From contig SCHM01000003.1 of NCBI GenBank assembly GCA_004123355.1, forward strand, positions 5,475,058 to 5,539,057: 64,000 bases of DNA, in the 5' to 3' direction. Under the pieces are notes generated by a model, which was not told the origin of the DNA, did no database searches, and saw only the letters and a list, made by a program, of their open reading frames with translations. This DNA is from Amphirosellinia nigrospora. Taxonomy: Eukaryota > Ascomycota > Sordariomycetes > Xylariales > Xylariaceae. Positions within the stretch are counted from its first letter, which is position 1, and every line of letters begins with the position of its first letter. Shown piece by piece: positions 27,115-36,818 of this stretch. A program made the translations under genes and the position numbers.

Positions 27115-27785
27115 GACTCGGGCAGCATGTCCTATCAGTTATGGTAGAGCACAAGTAAGAATACCATATATACTTAGTAAATGCTATGAGAAAAAGGGGC
27201 GATGCCGTAGTTTTGCAGAGATGAAGAATTTGAAATGAACGCTTAGCCCAATGACCTATCGTCGGGATTCATTGAGGTTGGTAGAATGCAGCCCAACACA
27301 CCTATATCTATAGTGCACCGGCAGGTGGCTATAGCAGTATCAAATAGGTCAGGGTTAGTTCGCCGGGGCTGTTTCATCCACGCCTTGACCTCCCCGGACA
27401 CCCCATCCAACGCATTGTGCTAACTAGCGTATAGTACAGCGGGCAACGTACTAGCCGTAGCAAGGTTCAAGGTAGGCGACCTCGAACTCATTAGCCAACT
27501 ATTGACGGTTTCTTCAACCATCGCCCAACTTAATATCAATGCCCTCGCTCGCCACTCCGTGACCCGGTCTCTCGAAACCACCTCCTTCCCCTAGCTGCAC
27601 CTAGGTAATACGACATACAACGAACCGTCACTCGATCCTCGTCACCATTCCGGCATCCACTCGGGCCTGGTCGCCGCCGCGTAGATGGTAGTTGAAGATG
27701 CGCCACGAACCGCCTCGTGTCTCCCAATGATCGCGCTGTTACCCTCACAAACCCTCCTATAGCTTGCAACTAGGCACAAACACCA
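27115..27785. other. SEC3 upstream region
   Basis: Intergenic; no ORF or repeat recognised. Confidence 0.4.
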
Positions 27786-30700
27786 ATGGAGCCTCCGCGG
27801 CCACGCGCTGCGCCCGGTCCCAACCCCGGCCCCGGCCCCGGTTATGGCCGCGACATGAGCAGGGCTGAGAGGTTTGAGGAGGAGAAGCGTCGCATAGTTG
27901 AGAGCTGCTTCAACAAGAAGGACACGGATGGATCCGGTATACCAGCCCTCGATCTCTTCCTATGTGTGCCGCTACGCCGACTCGTCCGCTAATCTTTGTT
28001 CTACGCTCTAGTCATAGAAACCTACATCACACACATCCGAATCACCGAGTATGGGTCGCATCCCACCAGTCCCCCTCCTCCAGAGAGCCGTCGGGAGTCG
28101 GAAAAGCCCCGTGTCATAATTGTCTCCGTGCGCAAGTCGGGCCGTGTGCGCATGCACAAGTCCAAGGAGAATGGAAATGGCTCGTTCTCTATCGGCAAGA
28201 CGTGGGACCTCAACGATCTAACCGCCATCGAGTCGTTCACGGCCCCGACCACCGAGCCCCAGCAGCGGCAATGGGCCGGCGACACGGGCTTCGTCGTCAA
28301 TATCGGAAAGCCGTACTACTGGCAGGCCCAAGCGGATAAGGAGAAGAAATTCTTCATTGCGAGCTTGATCAAGATATATGGCAAGTACACGGGTGCGGGC
28401 AACCGGACCTGAGGGGCTTCGATCCTCGTGAGTTGGACCAGGTCCTTGGTTCGCGAGACCACCACCGCAGATGCGACAGCCGCCGCCGCCCTACGAAGCC
28501 GTTCCAACGCGGCCCGACCGGCCTGACCGGCCTGATCAGACCAGCACGCCGCCGCGACCGTCTCCGATGCCGCCGCGAATCGATGCCAAAGTCTCAACTC
28601 CCTCCCCACGAGCTGACGGCCTACCACCTCCTAGAGGCCCGGCCCGGCCTCCATCACGGCCCGGGTCAAGGCCACCTTCGCGTTCACGACCCGAACCTAA
28701 ACCTTTATGGGCCGAGACATCACCCGCACCGACGGCCCCCCTGCTATGCCCAGTCCCCGCCCTAACCAGCTGCCATCTACGCCCCCAATCCGTACTTTAG
28801 GCCCAAACGGCACCTCCTCTCCAGCTCCGAGCCTCGATTTAAACCGTGTTCCCAACCAACCTCCTGCGTTGCGAAAACTAGCGTCACAACAAGAGTCAGG
28901 ATTCGCTCGCAGCATCCTTTACCACCGCAAGAAGCGATGACGCCGGCAGTATCCCTCCACGATCTCGCGGAGGTATGTCAGGATCCGGCACCCTTGGGAA
29001 ATCCGGAGAATCAACAGATGTTCCTACTTCCCAATTGGACCTCCCCGATAGGAAACGGCCACCGATGGATCCCCTACGACCTCAGGGCCCTGCAGATAAT
29101 GACCTTGTACCCGCGCCTCTGATGAGCCAAGGGGCTCGAAGAGAGCCTCCGCCTCGAAACAACGAACGAAATATTCCTCAAAATGACTTAATGAGAAGCC
29201 GTCCTGAAACTAGTCCAAGAACAGAAAAACAAGAGAAATCAGAGTCGGGGCCCGAACTTGTCAAAGAAGCATCGGCTGTTACTACTGCTAGCCCTAATGG
29301 CACCTCGGAGGCTTCTTCGTCTCCAAGTCTGCTAACGCAGGTTTCGTCGCCTGACCAACCTAAGAACGAGGAAGAAATGCGGCCAGGGTTGGGCCCATGA
29401 TCAAAGCGAAAAGCTCACAACAAAAATTGGCCGGTACGTTGTGGAAAGCTGCAGCAGCAGCAGGTTCCTTCAAACCTCGACCAGGGGGAGCCGGAGAACG
29501 ATTGCGCGAGGCGGCGAAAAAGGCTACTATGGATGGTCCTGATGGCATTACCAGCGTAGTGCCCGCTCCGCCTCGTCCTACACCGGCCCCTGAGGCTCCA
29601 AAGCCGGTCGAGCCTACACAAAAGTCTGACATAAAGCTGGCATCCGTTCCCGAGGTTAAAGTCACTGTGCCCAACTCCGGCCAGCCAACAAGTCTCGAAA
29701 TTTCTGCCAAAGAAGCTCAAAGGAAGCATCTTGAAGAGACTCGCAAAGCGGAGGAGACACGACGGATAGCCGTTAATAGCAATGACAGCAGGTATTTTTC
29801 GTCTCTAGGCTTAGATACTACCCTCCTTGCAGATCCAGCCACGGAGTTTGCCAGATGGCTGGACCATTTTGGCTGGGTCCCAGGTAATCAGATGAGGTCC
29901 CGTAATTTCGATGAGATGAAACTCGACATAGAACGGGAACTCAACAAAGCCCAAGCTGGAGGCTGGGTTGCTCGATTCCAAGAAGAAGACGAAAGGGTCG
30001 ATGCAATAAAGAATGGTTTAGATGTTGCTATTACCGAGTGTGATGAGCTTGATAACCTCCTTACATTGTATAGTGTTGAACTTTCGGTAAGTGTCATGTA
30101 TCGTGTTACGAAAATAGAAGCTAACAACACACAGACACTATCTGATGACATCGCCTACATAGAAGCCCAGGGGCAAGGATTACAGGTACAGGCATCAAAC
30201 CAAAAGCTACTCCGCAACGAGTTGGAGTCACTTCTTGATATGTGCGCCATCACTGCAAATGACTTGGAACCACTTAAAGAATCTCCCTTGGAAAGTACCG
30301 CTGGTTTAGAAGAAATCGAAGCGGCGCTGGTTACACTGTACAAAGCCATGATGAAGATCGATCCCTCCGCGACCGGATCGGAACCACGAAAAAGCGAAGA
30401 TACAGGCAGGAACGAGCAACAAGCAAGCCTCAATCCAGACTACGGCAAGATGCGCATTGTGCAGGAGAAAAAAGAAATGTATCTGTCAGAAAGCAAGTTT
30501 TTCCTGAACAGGCTAGGTGGCTTCATATCTCGCCAGTTCGATAAAGCCATTCAAGAAACCAAGTCTACTATTGCCGGTGCCTTGTCTAAGAAGGTTGACC
30601 CTCGTAACCACGACGCCGGGCGAGACCTACTGTGGCGATATAGTCCGTTGGTTCTGTATGCTAGAGAAGCAAAACAAGAAGAATGGGACCGTTATCTTCA

Positions 30701-32238
30701 AATCTACCAGGAGAAGAATAACCCACTTTATCGATCGGAATTCAAAGATGTTTTGGACGTATGGAAACGGAACGCGAGAAAACCGGCGGGTGAAGAGTCT
30801 GAACTGCTTTTTACAGCTCAGATAGAAAAACAGCATGAAGGCACAATGGCGACTGCGAGGCGGGTCACTGTCAAAAGAAGTCAAACTCTGGCAAGGAGTC
30901 TGGGCAGGCCTCTAGGCGAGGGAAGCAAGACAAACTTAGACAAAGCGTCTGATGGTCGCAGTCACGCGTATGAAATCTTTGCTGGTGTTATGGACGATCT
31001 ACTCCCCCTCGTCGAGATCGAGCAGAACTTCATCGTAGACTTTTTCCATGCAACAACCTTGGAAACCGCAGATTTCCCAGACCTAGTAGCAGCAGCTCGA
31101 CCACGCGATCGACAAGGTGGTGACTTGAAGCGACACCGACTCATGGAACCTGACCGCGAGAAGGCCAAGAGAGTTACTCGGGCAATGGAGGCTATATTTT
31201 CATTTCTGGAACAAGATCTTCAGAACTTGATCCTCTGGGTCCTGGCACAGGATCCATTGTAAGTACCATTGTTATCCATTCTCGACTAGGACGGCATTAT
31301 TAACGTTAGATTAGGCAAGGAGTCGGCATTCTGGCCGTCTTGGAGCGCAAACAAGTAGCGATGACATCATCTAACCAAGACTTCTTGAACAACGTTCTCC
31401 AGAAGCTCAACGGGAACCTTGAGTCACGTTTTTCCAAGTTTGTCGAGGAACAGATCCGCGCAATCGAGGATACCAAGGTTAAAATAAAGAAGCGCAAGGG
31501 CGTCATTTCCTTTATGCGCGTATTTCCAAATTTCTCGGCCGCAGTCGAAAACATGCTTTCGACGACAGATACAGCGTCTTCGGTTAGGCGAGCCGTAGAT
31601 AAGGAGTATGAGCGTATCATAAAATCCATGTTTGACTCCTTGAAGGTGATTGCCCGAGAAAATCCAGCGACCCTCACGAACAGCGGTGCCGATCCCGAGG
31701 ATAAGGAGGCCTTGAACTATCACATCCTACTAATTGAGAATATGAATCATTTCTCGGAAGAACTGAATACCCACGGTCTCGAGGTCCTCGAGGATTGGAA
31801 GGAAGCCGCCGCTAACGAGATGGCGGAGCACATGAATCTATATCTCGCCGCCGTGATGCGCAGGCCCCTAGGAAAGCTGCTCGAGTATCTAGAAAACCTC
31901 GAGACTCAGATGGCATCGGGCAAAACCATGACAATCATTGCCGCACAGCCCAGTAACTCCAAAGCCACGTTCAACAAGGTCCTCAGTACTTACGACGGGC
32001 GCGAAGTCCGCAGGGTATCGAGGCGCTGCGCAAGCGAGTCGAGAAGCACTTCGGCGACGCAGACGACCCGAGCCTCAGTCGGGAACTGGTCAACCGCGTC
32101 CTACGAGAGTGCGAGAAGTTTTACAACGAGGTCGAGGTGCGCATCTCCACCATCACGACGACGGTGTACGGCGGCGACGTGCTGTTTGAGTGGCCGCGCG
32201 CCGATGTGAAAATCGCCTTCTCTACCACCGGTCGGTAG
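27786..32238 (+). CDS. SEC3: exocyst complex component Sec3
   Basis: Exons 27786..27936, 28012..30086, 30135..31258 and 31316..32238. The N-terminal PIP2-binding PH-like domain shows R-A-E-R-F-E-E-E-K-R-R-I-V-E-S-C-F, V-R-K-S-G-R-V-R-M-H-K, Q-W-A-G-D-T-G-F-V and K-P-Y-Y-W-Q-A. A long Pro/Ser-rich linker follows, then the coiled-coil and C-terminal Sec3 region (L-D-H-F-G-W-V-P-G, N-L-L-T-L-Y-S-V-E-L) to V-L-F-E-W-P-R-A-D. Sec3 marks exocytosis sites and tethers secretory vesicles at the hyphal tip. The frame must be corrected by one base near 28391..28393, 28452, 28704, 28910, 29394..29396 and 32011, each in or beside a short run. An essential-type gene with conserved sequence on both sides of every break argues for sequence error. 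Confidence 0.93.
30087..30134 (+). other. 48-bp stop-free intron in SEC3
   Basis: GTAAGT...GCTAACA...CAG, 48 bases, a multiple of three and without stop. Gene callers would read it as 16 extra codons. The Sec3 family is continuous across it (V-E-L-S then T-L-S-D-D-I-A-Y-I). Confidence 0.75.
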
Positions 32239-32749
32239 GTCGGATCCGGGGAATGGGGGGTTCTTTATCATTCGCCGTTTAGTAGTCTCAGGGGACACGC
32301 GCATAAGTATCGTTTTGTGGACAGCGATAGTGGGAGTTGGCGTGGTGATGATAGCAGTTCCTTTTAAATGTGTATTAGCATTGTTATTTGTACATGATGA
32401 TGAAGGAAGAGATGCATATGTTATTAGTAGGTATTCGTTATTAACAGAAATAGAAATTTTGACACAGCCCACGATTTGGCCTACGTAAAACTCCAAGGAT
32501 ATATACACTGTGACACCATAAAGCATCGAGTAAATTATCAGTCGTGCTCCGTACGTATCTTTTTAGAACTATTTCTTGTCATGTGACTATGGATACATGC
32601 TACTCAAAAACTACTAACGGGGAGTCGTCACCTCGTCTCCTGGAGGAATAGTCCTCGTACTATAGACGGCCAATCACCCATATCTTTGCCGTCGGGCCAA
32701 GTGCTAACGCACGCACACACGACAGTATCCCCAAGTAAGTTAAGCAAGC
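32239..32749. other. SEC3/FBP1 tail-to-tail spacer
   Basis: Convergent 3' regions of the two genes. No other feature seen. Confidence 0.5.
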
Positions 32750-33925
32750 CTATTTGTGGAAGCTCTTCACTTTCTCAACCTCACGTAACTTCCCAGGTAG
32801 ATACCTGAGCGATCATGAATGCTTTCCGGCACGACTTCAAGCATCCTCTTCATACTGTCGTTAACCGCTTGGCCACCAGCTGTATACAGGTTAGCACTAT
32901 GTAGCTTCTGCACGGTAGAGTATACTTGGATCTTACCATTCTCAAACACCATGGCCATAGGCGCACACTCGTACAGAATCCGCAGCTTGCCCTTGGGGCT
33001 CTTCTTGTCGGCGGGATACGCGAAGATGCCACCGTATAGCAGCGTACGGTAGGCGTCAGCAACCATGCTACCAATATAACGCGAGCTGTACGGCTTGTCG
33101 TCGTCCTGGGGTATTTCAGGGAGTTGAAGTAGGCTTTTGTGTTCTCCTCCCAGTATAGCGAGTTGCCCTCGTTGACCGAGTAGATGGCCCGCTTCTTGGG
33201 GATTTTCATATCGGGATGTGTCAGGATAAACTCGCCAAACGAGTTATCTAACGTGAAGCCGTTGACGGTGCCGCCCTTCATTGTGATGACCAGTTGGCCG
33301 AGGCGCCGTACATAGTAAACCCAGCGGCCAGGAGTTCTGAGCCAGGCCTCAGAATATCCTCTTTCGTACCGGCCCGAACCATCGGCCAGCTTGTGGACCC
33401 CAAAGATGGTACCGACTGACACGCCAGCATCCAAGTTGGAGCTGCCGTCAATGGGGTCGCATGCCACGGCGTACCGTGCCCCTGAATGGTCCTTGAAGTA
33501 TATGATCTCTTCCTCCTCCTCAGATACTAGCAGCGCGCACTTGCCCGATGATCGCATAGCTGAAATAAATAGGTCGTTTCCGATAACATCCAATTTCTTT
33601 TGGTCATCACCCGTTGCGTTTGATTGCCCTGCCAGGCCTGTCAGGTTGACGAGCGTCGCTCGGCGGATGTAGTAGGAAATCGCTTTGAAGGAGAATTGGA
33701 GGGCATGGCAGAGTAATCTACGTCACGTAGCCGTCAGTACATATCCGCATAGAAGACATGGTCAAGGTCGGCAAGGCTGCTCTCTTACGTGAAGTCACCA
33801 GTAGCTTCTTTGTGTTTTACCTGTTCCTCCGTCAAGAATCGGGTTAATGTGACGATGTTGGTGTTTACGCTGGTAGACTCCGAAGGAGGCATCTCGTACG
33901 ATGTGTTATTTCCGTTGGCTGCCAT
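32750..33925 (-). CDS. FBP1: fructose-1,6-bisphosphatase
   Basis: Exons 33925..33789, 33717..32937 and 32879..32750. Motifs are T-R-F-L-T-E-E-Q-V-K-H-K-E-A-T-G-D-F-T, D-V-I-G-N-D-L-F, S-E-E-E-E-E, the metal/active-site signature C-D-P-I-D-G-S-S-N-L-D, I-Y-S-V-N-E-G-N-S-L-Y-W, M-V-A-D-A-Y-R-T-L-L-Y-G-G and F-A-Y-P-A-D. It catalyses the committed gluconeogenic step in the cytosol. Frame corrections are needed near 33370 and 33297, which cancel each other and hide about 26 wrong codons. Others are needed at the G run 33108..33111 and near 32785. The intron at 32936..32880 is 57 bp, in frame and stop-free. The true end is F-H-K with a stop at 32752..32750. Confidence 0.95.
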
Positions 33926-34735
33926 GATGATGATGATGATGGGCAAGCAAGATTCACTGGTTTTTACGAGCGTTGCCACCAGGAGCTGGATAGGTATGTA
34001 AATGGTTGTAAGAATGATTAGGAGAAAATACAAGAGAACAATGCGATTGTCTTGTTGAAGACAATTGGAGATGACGGAAGTGGTAATAAGGACAACGAAA
34101 ACCCGATTGGGTCTAGATAGGCCGGATAGTTATGGGGAATATTTATAATGCCTTGGAGGAGACGACTAAGCGTCAGTGTCACTTATATATGCCTGTATGC
34201 CACGATGCCACGATGCCACGGGCTTTAGCATTTGCTCACCTGTTCACTCGCTTTCTGTCCGAAGGAGCGAGACAAGCCAGCGTCCGGGTTCATAGGGCCA
34301 CTGGCGACACTAGCTCGGCATAACGGAGCACTGGCGGCATAGAGAATGAAAAGAGGATTTCCCGGGTCCAGCCGCATGGCGTTTTCTGACGGTTGATTGC
34401 TATCGCTGGCCATTATCCCGACGCGGGAGATGTCGGCCAACCTCGGCCTGGCGGCATACGTCACTCGGAGCAATGCCGAGTTCATTCGTTGCGCCTGGTC
34501 GGATGGCGCTTATTGGTGGACCATGACTAAGGGCCACTGACAAACCGCCCCGCCAAATCGTCACAAGCTTGCCCCACTAATCTTGCTCGCTAGGTAGTTC
34601 GGTAGTAGGTAGACATGGCGGACCGGCAGCCACTTGTAAGGTTTTGCTACACCTGACGCTAGGGCGGGTTGGATTCTTCTTTTTCCGATGACCGTCAAGT
34701 CTCCACCTCGATGCACTCGTGCCCCCATCAATTAG
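33926..34735. other. FBP1 upstream region
   Basis: Intergenic. ORFs at 34132 (plus) and 34225..34485 (minus) show no family resemblance. A repeated CCACGATGCCACGATGCC lies at about 34200. Confidence 0.4.
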
Positions 34736-34796
34736 CCAATCAGAGCTCAAACCTTCTCTGAGCCGCCATTGGAAATTTTCTGAATCTGCTATTTAA
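34736..34796 (+). promoter_or_regulatory. promoter of the snoRNA host gene
   Basis: A CCAAT box (34736..34740) and a TATA-like CTATTTAA (34789..34796) precede a pyrimidine-rich leader and the first donor site at 34861. The transcription start is probably near 34820. Inferred from spacing only. Confidence 0.5.
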
Positions 34797-34896
34797 GCAA
34801 ATCTCGAAGCTCGCAGCTCCCGCGATCTACCTCTTCTCACCTACCACAACATGCAAAGCTGTAAGTACTCGCGTTCCCTCAGAACCACCATTCCAT

Positions 34897-34983
34897 TTCT
34901 ATGATGACAAGTTGTAAACCGCAAACTAGAGTCTTTGACCTCTTTTGAGGCATGAAACTGATTTTACACGTCAGTCTGAGCCA
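34897..34983 (+). ncRNA. snR78-like: box C/D snoRNA, snR78-like (25S U2421)
   Basis: Box C ATGATGA at 34901..34907 and box D CTGA at 34976..34979. The guide CAAACTAGAGTC is followed after one base by a D'-like TTGA. It is complementary to GACTCTAGTTTG in 25S rRNA. The base five positions upstream of D' pairs with the U corresponding to yeast U2421, the snR78 target. rRNA sequence and numbering are from memory. Confidence 0.75.
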
Positions 34984-35194
34984 GCAGCACAATCTCAGCC
35001 CTTTGACCCCAGCATGGATGCATGGCGGTTGTGCTAATTCTCTCTTTCTAGGCATGCGACGGAACACTTCCAGCGCATCGAGAACGCAATGCGGTGCTCT
35101 CTAAGTCAAGTGACCCAAGGGCCTGTGATCGAGTTGCTATGCTTGTAAATTTTGGTACGTGTTCACTGCCAACTTCCCTCACCATATCCCAGTT

Positions 35195-35290
35195 TCTTAT
35201 GATGATCATTTTCTATGCTTCGGCATAGCTGGAAATTACCGACTGAGACAATAGTCTTTGACGCAAAAAAATTGGCTGTTATCTGATTTG
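35195..35290 (+). ncRNA. snR77-like: box C/D snoRNA, snR77-like (18S U578)
   Basis: Box C ATGATGA at 35199..35205, a CTGA at 35243..35246 (D' or D), and a further CTGA at 35283..35286. The guide AGCTGGAAATTACCG upstream of the first CTGA is complementary to the universally conserved 18S CGGTAATTCCAGCT apart from one extra A. Position minus 5 pairs with the U that yeast numbers 578, the snR77 target. Confidence 0.75.
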
Positions 35291-35418
35291 CTTACTTCGA
35301 ACCTCGTCGCCGTGTTCATGCCTCTGCTGTGTTGGGCTTTGAGACTAATTCAGCAAATAGTAGCCCCAGGTTTCCAACTACGGTACGCATGTCTCCATCA
35401 AGCCAACAAATTCCAAGT

Positions 35419-35513
35419 CGATTTGATGAAGCGGCACTGGGCTCCGAATATATAATCACATGAGTCGATACGCCAATTTGTGGCAGGCCTAGAAAACCTC
35501 GCCCACTGATCAC
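35419..35513 (+). ncRNA. candidate box C/D snoRNA in the snR76 slot
   Basis: Box C-like TTGATGA at 35423..35429 and CTGA at 35506..35509. The 9-mer GCACTGGGC just after box C is complementary to the 25S segment beside C2197, the yeast snR76 site, but the bases at the methylation position do not pair. Called mainly from boxes, spacing and order in the cluster. Confidence 0.45.
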
Positions 35514-35735
35514 CACATCCACGCTACATCCACATATGGTTTGCAGAGAAGAGCTATCGGCTAATACGAAGCTCCAGTGATTAACTTGGCATTATTATAT
35601 TCGCGGAGAGGAAATATAGCGAAGTCGCATGTCAGGTCAGCCCATGGTGTGTTAGAGTCAACTATCATCATCATCGAATGGACCACAATTTGACCAGGTT
35701 CGTTGACAGCTTTCTTCAATTATCACAACTCAAGT

Positions 35736-35820
35736 CTACTTGATGAACACAGATGACGAGTCTGATTCGGATTCCCGTTGAAGACAACCTATTACCTACC
35801 ATTCATGCATTACTGATAGC
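35736..35820 (+). ncRNA. box C/D snoRNA with two 25S guides, snR75 slot
   Basis: Box C-like TTGATGA at 35740..35746, D'-like TTGA near 35778, and box D CTGA at 35813..35816. The D' guide TCGGATTCCC matches 25S GGGAATCCGA. The D guide CCATTCATGC, four bases from box D, matches 25S GCATGAATGG. Both have spacing suited to methylation. Whether either site equals the yeast snR75 target was not established. Confidence 0.55.
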
Positions 35821-35928
35821 GGCTTACTCGTGGATATCTTTTGATCTAATATCAATAACCTGTTGACTGACCTCTTTGACAACAGTAGGTTCGTTACGCC
35901 TTTTTCTAGCGCCACAATATTCGCATTG

Positions 35929-36012
35929 CAAAATGATGATTCGACCAAAAAACATGACAAGCATATGTCATAGCTTTTTCGGCTTTGATGACAACAGTCG
36001 TATCTGACTGCA
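35929..36012 (+). ncRNA. snR74-like: box C/D snoRNA, snR74-like (18S A28)
   Basis: Box C ATGATGA 35933..35939, C' TTGATGA 35985..35991 and box D CTGA 36004..36007. The guide GACAAGCATATG is complementary to the 5' end of 18S rRNA (CATATGCTTGTC). The fifth base upstream of a D'-like CATA pairs with A28, the yeast snR74 target. Confidence 0.8.
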
Positions 36013-36161
36013 GCGATATCCACTACTCGGCGCTTGGAACTTGGACATGCTCGAAGCTGACAAGGTACCTATAGTACATCGATGGTTATATTTCAGCCCA
36101 TACACATGATTTATAATATTGTAAGTTATTGTGATTTCATCAGTTCTTTCTATTGCACATT

Positions 36162-36250
36162 CCACATGATGATCATTATTATCACGACGGTCAACATAGC
36201 TCGACAGCTTTGATGATATTGCCTTTGACAAGGCGTAATATCTGAAAGGA
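36162..36250 (+). ncRNA. snR73-like: box C/D snoRNA, snR73-like (25S C2959)
   Basis: Box C ATGATGA 36166..36172, C' TTGATGA 36210..36216 and box D CTGA 36242..36245. The guide CACGACGGTC is complementary to 25S GACCGTCGTG. The fifth base upstream of a D'-like CATA pairs with C2959, the yeast snR73 target. A hairpin (TATTGCCTT/AAGGC..AATA) fills the C'-D interval. Confidence 0.8.
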
Positions 36251-36357
36251 ACTTTTATTCCTACATCCGGAAATCAAGTCAGGTTTAGCGTGGCTAACGC
36301 TGAATTTTAGGTTGCCGCTATCATCCACCCTCATTAAGTGAGTATTTAGTATCCGGG

Positions 36358-36410
36358 CTACCTAGGTAGTGTACTTAAACATTGGTCCATCATATGCGAT
36401 CTTGGATAAG
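36358..36410 (+). repeat. dispersed repeat with palindromic CTACCTAGGTAG head, copy 1
   Basis: CTACCTAGGTAGTGTAC, then CATTGGTCCA and a diverged tail, recur at 60305..60355. Possibly the end of a small transposon; family unknown. Confidence 0.45.
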
Positions 36411-36818
36411 GGGAGGAATTTTATATACACCAGGGTTTTATATAATCAAGTAGATGATCACTATTCGTATGTAGAATGGAATTAGTGTTATTGCAATTGA
36501 TGAACGTATTGGGCGCGTCTGACTGTCAATGTGTGAATGGTAGTATCTATGTGGAGATAAAATAAGCTTTCTGGTGATACGGGAGACGAGGAGGATGCTG
36601 AAAATAAACTCGTCCTGAGGAGCTGAATCAAACCCCTGTGCTCTAGCTGAACGCCATCATGCAGGTACTAGCGGGATATGGCAGCTAGTGGCCGAAGGCT
36701 GAATAGGGGGTTCGACGATGAATCTCGCAAAATAATTTCTTCCTGTCGCACGATATCACGATACACTAGTGGAATTCGAACAGTTTTGAAGGGCTCCCCT
36801 CAGGCCAAGTTGCCCATC

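Larger units (their letters stand above)
34820..36330 (+). ncRNA. non-coding host gene with intronic box C/D snoRNAs
   Basis: A run of plus-strand splice sites encloses the snoRNAs. A donor GTAAGT lies at 34861 with acceptor TTTCTAG ending 35051, and further donors are at 35155 (GTACGT), 35383 (GTACGC), 35885 (GTAGGT) and 36121 (GTAAGT). The last acceptor is probably TTTTAG near 36310. The exons do not encode a protein: the first ATG (34851) gives only a short peptide ending soon after the first splice. Each clear snoRNA lies inside a predicted intron, the arrangement described for snoRNA host genes in filamentous fungi. The product would be spliced, and the introns debranched and trimmed to snoRNAs that guide rRNA 2'-O-methylation in the nucleolus. 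Exon limits after 35155 are approximate. Confidence 0.7.

Noticed and set aside
34225-34485. Minus ORF upstream of the snoRNA host gene
   Set aside because: No recognised domain; overlaps probable promoter sequence.
36245-36660. snR72-like snoRNA at the end of the cluster
   Set aside because: No guide complementary to the 25S A876 region and no good C/D box pair seen.
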